64,000 nucleotides of DNA, taken from the NCBI GenBank assembly GCA_020637165.1, contig JACJWN010000005.1:1-64000 (forward strand), read 5' to 3'. Each line of letters opens with the position of its first letter. The first letter of the stretch is position 1. This DNA is from Mycolicibacterium sp. Lineage in GTDB: Bacteria > Actinomycetota > Actinomycetes > Mycobacteriales > Mycobacteriaceae. The notes beneath the pieces were generated by a model. The model did no database searches. It saw only the letters and a list, made by a program, of their open reading frames with translations, and was not told where the DNA came from. The translations under genes were made by a program, and so were the position numbers. Shown here piece after piece: positions 60,780 to 64,000 of the stretch.

Positions 60780-61558
60780 GACTGCTCTCCGAGCGATCTT
60801 CTCGCGTCACCGACGCGGTCAAACTGCAACGCCGTGCCGGGCGGAACGCAACAGGCCGGTTCCTCGCCGAGGGGCCGAACCTGATCGAGGCGGCCGCCCG
60901 GCACGGGCTTATCGAAACGGTATTCGCCACCGAGACCGCCGAACACCGCTACCGCCCGATGCTGGGCGATCTCGAGGTCTGGATGGTCTCCGAGCGCGCG
61001 ATGAAGGCGCTGTCGGAGACCGTCACACCGGCTGGGCTTGTCGCCGTGTGCAGGCTGCCCGACGCCACCCTCGACGCCGTCCTGGCCGCGGACCCCGCGT
61101 TGATCGCGGTGGCCGCAGACCTCTCCGACCCCGGTAACGCCGGGACTTTGATCCGGCTGGCAGAAGCGATGGGCGCGGCCGCGGTGGTGCTGGCCGGCGA
61201 TTCCGTCGATCCCTATAACGCCAAATGCGTACGGTCCTCGGCGGGCAGCATCTTCTCCATTCCCGTTGTGACCGAGGACGACCCGGTCACGGTGATCAAC
61301 CGGCTGCGTCGAGCCGGACTGCACGTGCTGGCCACCACCCTGAACGGGGACCTCAGCCTCGACGACGCCGAGGAGATGCTGGCGCGCCGGACCGCGTGGG
61401 TCTTCGGCTCCGAGGCGCGCGGGTTGTCCGAGGACCTCGCGATGCTGTCCGATCGGCGCGTACGCATCCCGATGTCGGGGGGCGTCGACAGTCTCAACGT
61501 GGCCGTCGCGGCGGCGATCTGCCTCTACCAGAGCGCCCGGGCCCAACGCCGCGGCTAG
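60776..61558 (+). CDS. tsnR: TrmH/SpoU-family rRNA methyltransferase TsnR
   Basis: The 260-residue SPOUT methyltransferase of the TsnR type methylates a 2'-hydroxyl of RNA. The N-terminal substrate-binding domain ([19 protein letters not shown]) precedes the SpoU motifs: [19 protein letters not shown] (about residue 118), [13 protein letters not shown] (about 208) and [18 protein letters not shown] (about 231), which form the knotted SAM site. The GTG start overlaps the rplT stop. M. tuberculosis has the same gene at this place. Confidence 0.92.
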   Translation: MRLLSERSSRVTDAVKLQRRAGRNATGRFLAEGPNLIEAAARHGLIETVFATETAEHRYRPMLGDLEVWMVSERAMKALSETVTPAGLVAVCRLPDATLDAVLAADPALIAVAADLSDPGNAGTLIRLAEAMGAAAVVLAGDSVDPYNAKCVRSSAGSIFSIPVVTEDDPVTVINRLRRAGLHVLATTLNGDLSLDDAEEMLARRTAWVFGSEARGLSEDLAMLSDRRVRIPMSGGVDSLNVAVAAAICLYQSARAQRRG

Positions 61559-61639
61559 GGCGGCCCCGGGTGGAGCGGTCCCGGTTGCGGCACCGCCGTC
61601 GCGCTGCCGGACCTTCGGGGCGTGCCCTAGTCTGGCCGG

Positions 61640-62560
61640 GTGGACGTCGAGGCGAGCGGCCGACCCACCGGTCCCGCAAACCCGCTTGAGGCCGATTCCC
61701 CCGAACCGGGCCGGGGGCCCGGCGCGTGGATTCGCAACACCAACCACAACCCGGGTGTCGTCGCCGCTATCCGGAAGGCCCGGCGGGCCTTGCCCGGTGA
61801 TCCCGACTTCGGCGACCCGCTGTCGACGTCGGGCCAAGGTTCGGCGCGCGCCGCGGCCCGCGCCGCGGATCGGTTCATCGGTGATCGCGCCGCGGCGACC
61901 AGGGAGGTCAGCCTGGCGGGTCTACAGGTTTGGCAGGCGTTGGCCGAGAAGGTGGCCGGTCGCCCGGTCAACGCCGAGGTGACCATCGTGTTCACCGACC
62001 TCGTCGGATTCTCGGATTGGTCGCTGCAGGCCGGCGACGAGGCAACGCTGCGACTGCTGCGCAGGGTGGCTCAGGTCGCCGAACCGCCGATGCTGTACGC
62101 CGGCGGTCACATCGTCAAACGCATGGGCGACGGGATGATGGCCACCTTCGGTGAACCGGCGATCGCTGTCCGCGCGACACTGGCGGCCATGGAGGCCCTC
62201 GACAGCGTCGAGGTCGAGGGCTACACGCCGCGGATGAGGGCCGGCGTCCATACCGGCCGGCCCCAGCGGATCGGCGGGGACTGGCTCGGCGTCGACGTCA
62301 ATATCGCCGCCCGGGTCATGGACCGTGCCGCCCACGGCGGCCTGATCGTCTCGCAGGCGACGCTGGGGCGCATCACCCCGGATCAGTGGGAGCCGCTAGG
62401 CGTGAGGGCCGAAAAGGTGCGGCGTCAGGTGTTCACCCCGCGTCAGCCGGGGGTGCCTGCTGACCTGGTCATGTTCCGGCTGCGCCGGGGTGCCGACGAG
62501 ATCCGCGGCGAGAACGTTGCCGGTTCATCCGGAGCCGAAGGGTCGAGCCACTCGGTCTAG
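61640..62560 (+). CDS. Class III adenylate/guanylate cyclase
   Basis: This 306-residue soluble cyclase has a catalytic domain at about residues 108-270. The metal-binding aspartates lie in IVFTDLVGFSDW (about 118) and KRMGDGMMATFG (about 162), and the transition-state residues in VDVNIAARVMD (about 220). The first 100 residues have no membrane helix and do not resemble a known sensor domain. It is the homologue of a cyclase gene located similarly near tsnR in M. tuberculosis. A GTG start is used. The product is most likely cAMP. Confidence 0.88.
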   Translation: MDVEASGRPTGPANPLEADSPEPGRGPGAWIRNTNHNPGVVAAIRKARRALPGDPDFGDPLSTSGQGSARAAARAADRFIGDRAAATREVSLAGLQVWQALAEKVAGRPVNAEVTIVFTDLVGFSDWSLQAGDEATLRLLRRVAQVAEPPMLYAGGHIVKRMGDGMMATFGEPAIAVRATLAAMEALDSVEVEGYTPRMRAGVHTGRPQRIGGDWLGVDVNIAARVMDRAAHGGLIVSQATLGRITPDQWEPLGVRAEKVRRQVFTPRQPGVPADLVMFRLRRGADEIRGENVAGSSGAEGSSHSV

Positions 62561-62601
62561 CCGCGCCTTGCGCCGCCACCCGCCCGGCCCAGACGAACTC
62601 T

Positions 62602-64000
62602 CTAGACGAACTCCTCCGCGCAGGCCTCGATCCAGTCCGACAACCACGCCTCGGGCGGACACTCGAGCAGTTCGCAAGGCATCAGCCACTCGTAGATCTC
62701 CGCGTAGCTTCCGCTGCGGTAGGAGTCGATACGGCGGTTGAGCATGGCCGGGGTCAGTTCACCGAAGCCGTCGAGTCCCATCGAGGCGACCATCTGGGCG
62801 GCGCTGGCCACGGTGCCGCGCTGGAAATTGGCCACCCGGTCGATCTTGTTCGGCACGTGCAGTGCCCGCGCCAGACCGGGGTCCTGGGTGGCGACTCCGG
62901 CGGGGCAGCGGTTGGTGTGGCATTTCATCGCCTGGATGCAGCCGACCGCGAACATCATCGCGCGGGCGGCCAGCGTGAAGTCCGCGCCCTGGATGACCCG
63001 GGTGACGATGTCGGCACCGGTGGCCACCTTGCCGGAGGCGCCGATCTTGATGTGCTGACGCAGGCCGGTGCCGACCAGGCAGTTGTGCACCAGCATCAGC
63101 CCCTCGGTCAGCGGCATGCCGATTCGATCCTCGAACTCCTGCGGGGCGGCTCCGGTCCCGCCCTCGGAGCCGTCGACGATGATGAAGTCCGGGGTGACCC
63201 CGGTCTGCAGCATCGCCTTGCAGATGGACAGGAACTCCGTGCGGGCGCCGATGCAGAGCTTGAAGCCGATCGGCTTGCCGCCGGACAGGCTGCGCAGGGT
63301 CGCGATGAAGTGCACCAGTTCCAGCGGGGTGGTGAAGGCGGTGTGCGCCGGTGGGGAGACCACGGTCTGTCCCACCGGAACCCCGCGGGTGGCGGAGATT
63401 TCCTCGGTCACCTTGGCCCCGGGAAGGACCCCGCCGAGCCCGGGCTTGGCCCCCTGGGAAAGCTTGATCGAGATGGCCTTGACGGTCGGCATCGCCGCCT
63501 TCTCCCGGAAGAGTTCCGGATCGAAATGGCCCTCGGCGGTCCGGCAGCCGAAATAGCCCGAGCCGATCTCCCAGATCAGGTCACCGCCGTGCTTGAGGTG
63601 GTACGGGCTGATGCCTCCCTCGCCGGTGTCATGGGCGAAACCGCCCTTGGCCGCGCCGCCGTTGAGCGCTTCGATCGCATTGGCCGACAGCGCCCCGAAA
63701 CTCATCGCCGAGACGTTGAGCAGCGCGATGTCGTAGGGCTGGCTGCAGTCGGGCCCGCCGAGGCGCACCCGCGGGGCCAGATCGGTGGCGATCTTCGCCC
63801 GCAGTGAATGCCGCAGGAACTCGTAGCCGACGGCGTTGACGTCGCGCTCGGTGCCGAACGGCTCATCGCCCTTGGTTCCCTTGGCGCGGCTGTAGACCAT
63901 GTCGCGGGTTTCCCGGTCGAACGGAGCGCCGTCGGTGTTCGACTCGACGAAGTACTGATAGATCTCCGGTCGGATTCGCTCGGCCAGCCACCGGGCGTGG
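62602..64000 (-). CDS. FMN-binding glutamate synthase-like protein, 5' part missing
   Basis: The window edge cuts the 5' end; at least 466 residues are visible. The barrel domain corresponds to the synthase part of GltB: YDIALLNVSAMSFGALSANA, LSQGAKPGLGGVLPG, IVDGSEGGTGAAP, and the iron-sulfur cysteines in CIQAMKCHTNRCPAG. There is no glutaminase domain in what can be seen, so it belongs to the stand-alone FMN-binding family often annotated as glutamate synthase-like. Its physiological reaction is not known. It converges with the cyclase gene. The upstream frame is open up to the last base of the window. Confidence 0.9.
   Translation of the reverse strand, partial: HARWLAERIRPEIYQYFVESNTDGAPFDRETRDMVYSRAKGTKGDEPFGTERDVNAVGYEFLRHSLRAKIATDLAPRVRLGGPDCSQPYDIALLNVSAMSFGALSANAIEALNGGAAKGGFAHDTGEGGISPYHLKHGGDLIWEIGSGYFGCRTAEGHFDPELFREKAAMPTVKAISIKLSQGAKPGLGGVLPGAKVTEEISATRGVPVGQTVVSPPAHTAFTTPLELVHFIATLRSLSGGKPIGFKLCIGARTEFLSICKAMLQTGVTPDFIIVDGSEGGTGAAPQEFEDRIGMPLTEGLMLVHNCLVGTGLRQHIKIGASGKVATGADIVTRVIQGADFTLAARAMMFAVGCIQAMKCHTNRCPAGVATQDPGLARALHVPNKIDRVANFQRGTVASAAQMVASMGLDGFGELTPAMLNRRIDSYRSGSYAEIYEWLMPCELLECPPEAWLSDWIEACAEEFV

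Overview
The window is a GC-rich actinobacterial chromosome segment, almost certainly from a rapidly growing mycobacterium (Mycobacterium/Mycolicibacterium type). The markers are RbpA, the Lnt/Ppm1 pair, a complete yrbE-mce operon, LysX fused to a lysyl-tRNA synthetase, a PncA of M. tuberculosis type, and infC-rpmI-rplT-tsnR followed by a class III cyclase as in M. tuberculosis. I see no tRNA, rRNA, insertion sequence, integrase or CRISPR array.

Layout. 0.1-7.2 kb: FxsA, an amidohydrolase, the lipoprotein N-acyltransferase and dolichol-phosphate-mannose synthase genes (separate here), rbpA, a zinc-finger protein and recQ. 7.2-12.3 kb: a lipoprotein, a carboxylesterase, a kinase-like/AttH-like fusion and an RDD membrane protein. 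12.4-17 kb: a small glycoconjugate-type cluster (GT4 glycosyltransferase, two methyltransferases, a six-hairpin-like protein) and a metallo-beta-lactamase-fold hydrolase. 17-25.4 kb: a kinase/class III aminotransferase fusion, pncA, a DedA protein and a polyamine-type ABC transporter (potABCD). 25.5-36.4 kb: an SDR and a complete mce operon (yrbEA, yrbEB, mceA-F) preceded by a tandem 22-bp repeat.

37-51.8 kb is the most interesting part. A cationic amino-acid permease (rocE type), an AsnC/Lrp regulator, a DDAH/ArgZ-type guanidine hydrolase and ornithine aminotransferase (rocD) lie next to a four-gene minus-strand operon. That operon encodes cyanophycin synthetase, a double-domain cyanophycinase whose second domain has lost its catalytic residues, a small PIN-like protein and a zinc hydrolase of the aspartoacylase family. 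A fused proline dehydrogenase/P5C dehydrogenase (PutA) is divergent from it. Together these could store arginine and aspartate as cyanophycin and later degrade it: polymer to beta-Asp-Arg, to Arg plus Asp, Arg to ornithine, ornithine to glutamate semialdehyde, and on to glutamate. The link of all these steps in one mycobacterial locus is my inference from gene content.

51.8-64 kb: an MFS transporter, an alpha/beta hydrolase coupled to a rhodanese, a small acidic protein, lysX, a DUF1844 protein, the IF3-L35-L20-TsnR block with a leader terminator and an AUC start for infC, an adenylate cyclase, and a glutamate-synthase-like flavoprotein cut by the right edge. Many genes overlap by 1-17 bases (ATGA, GTGA, TGATG), so most of the blocks named above are probably operons with translational coupling.
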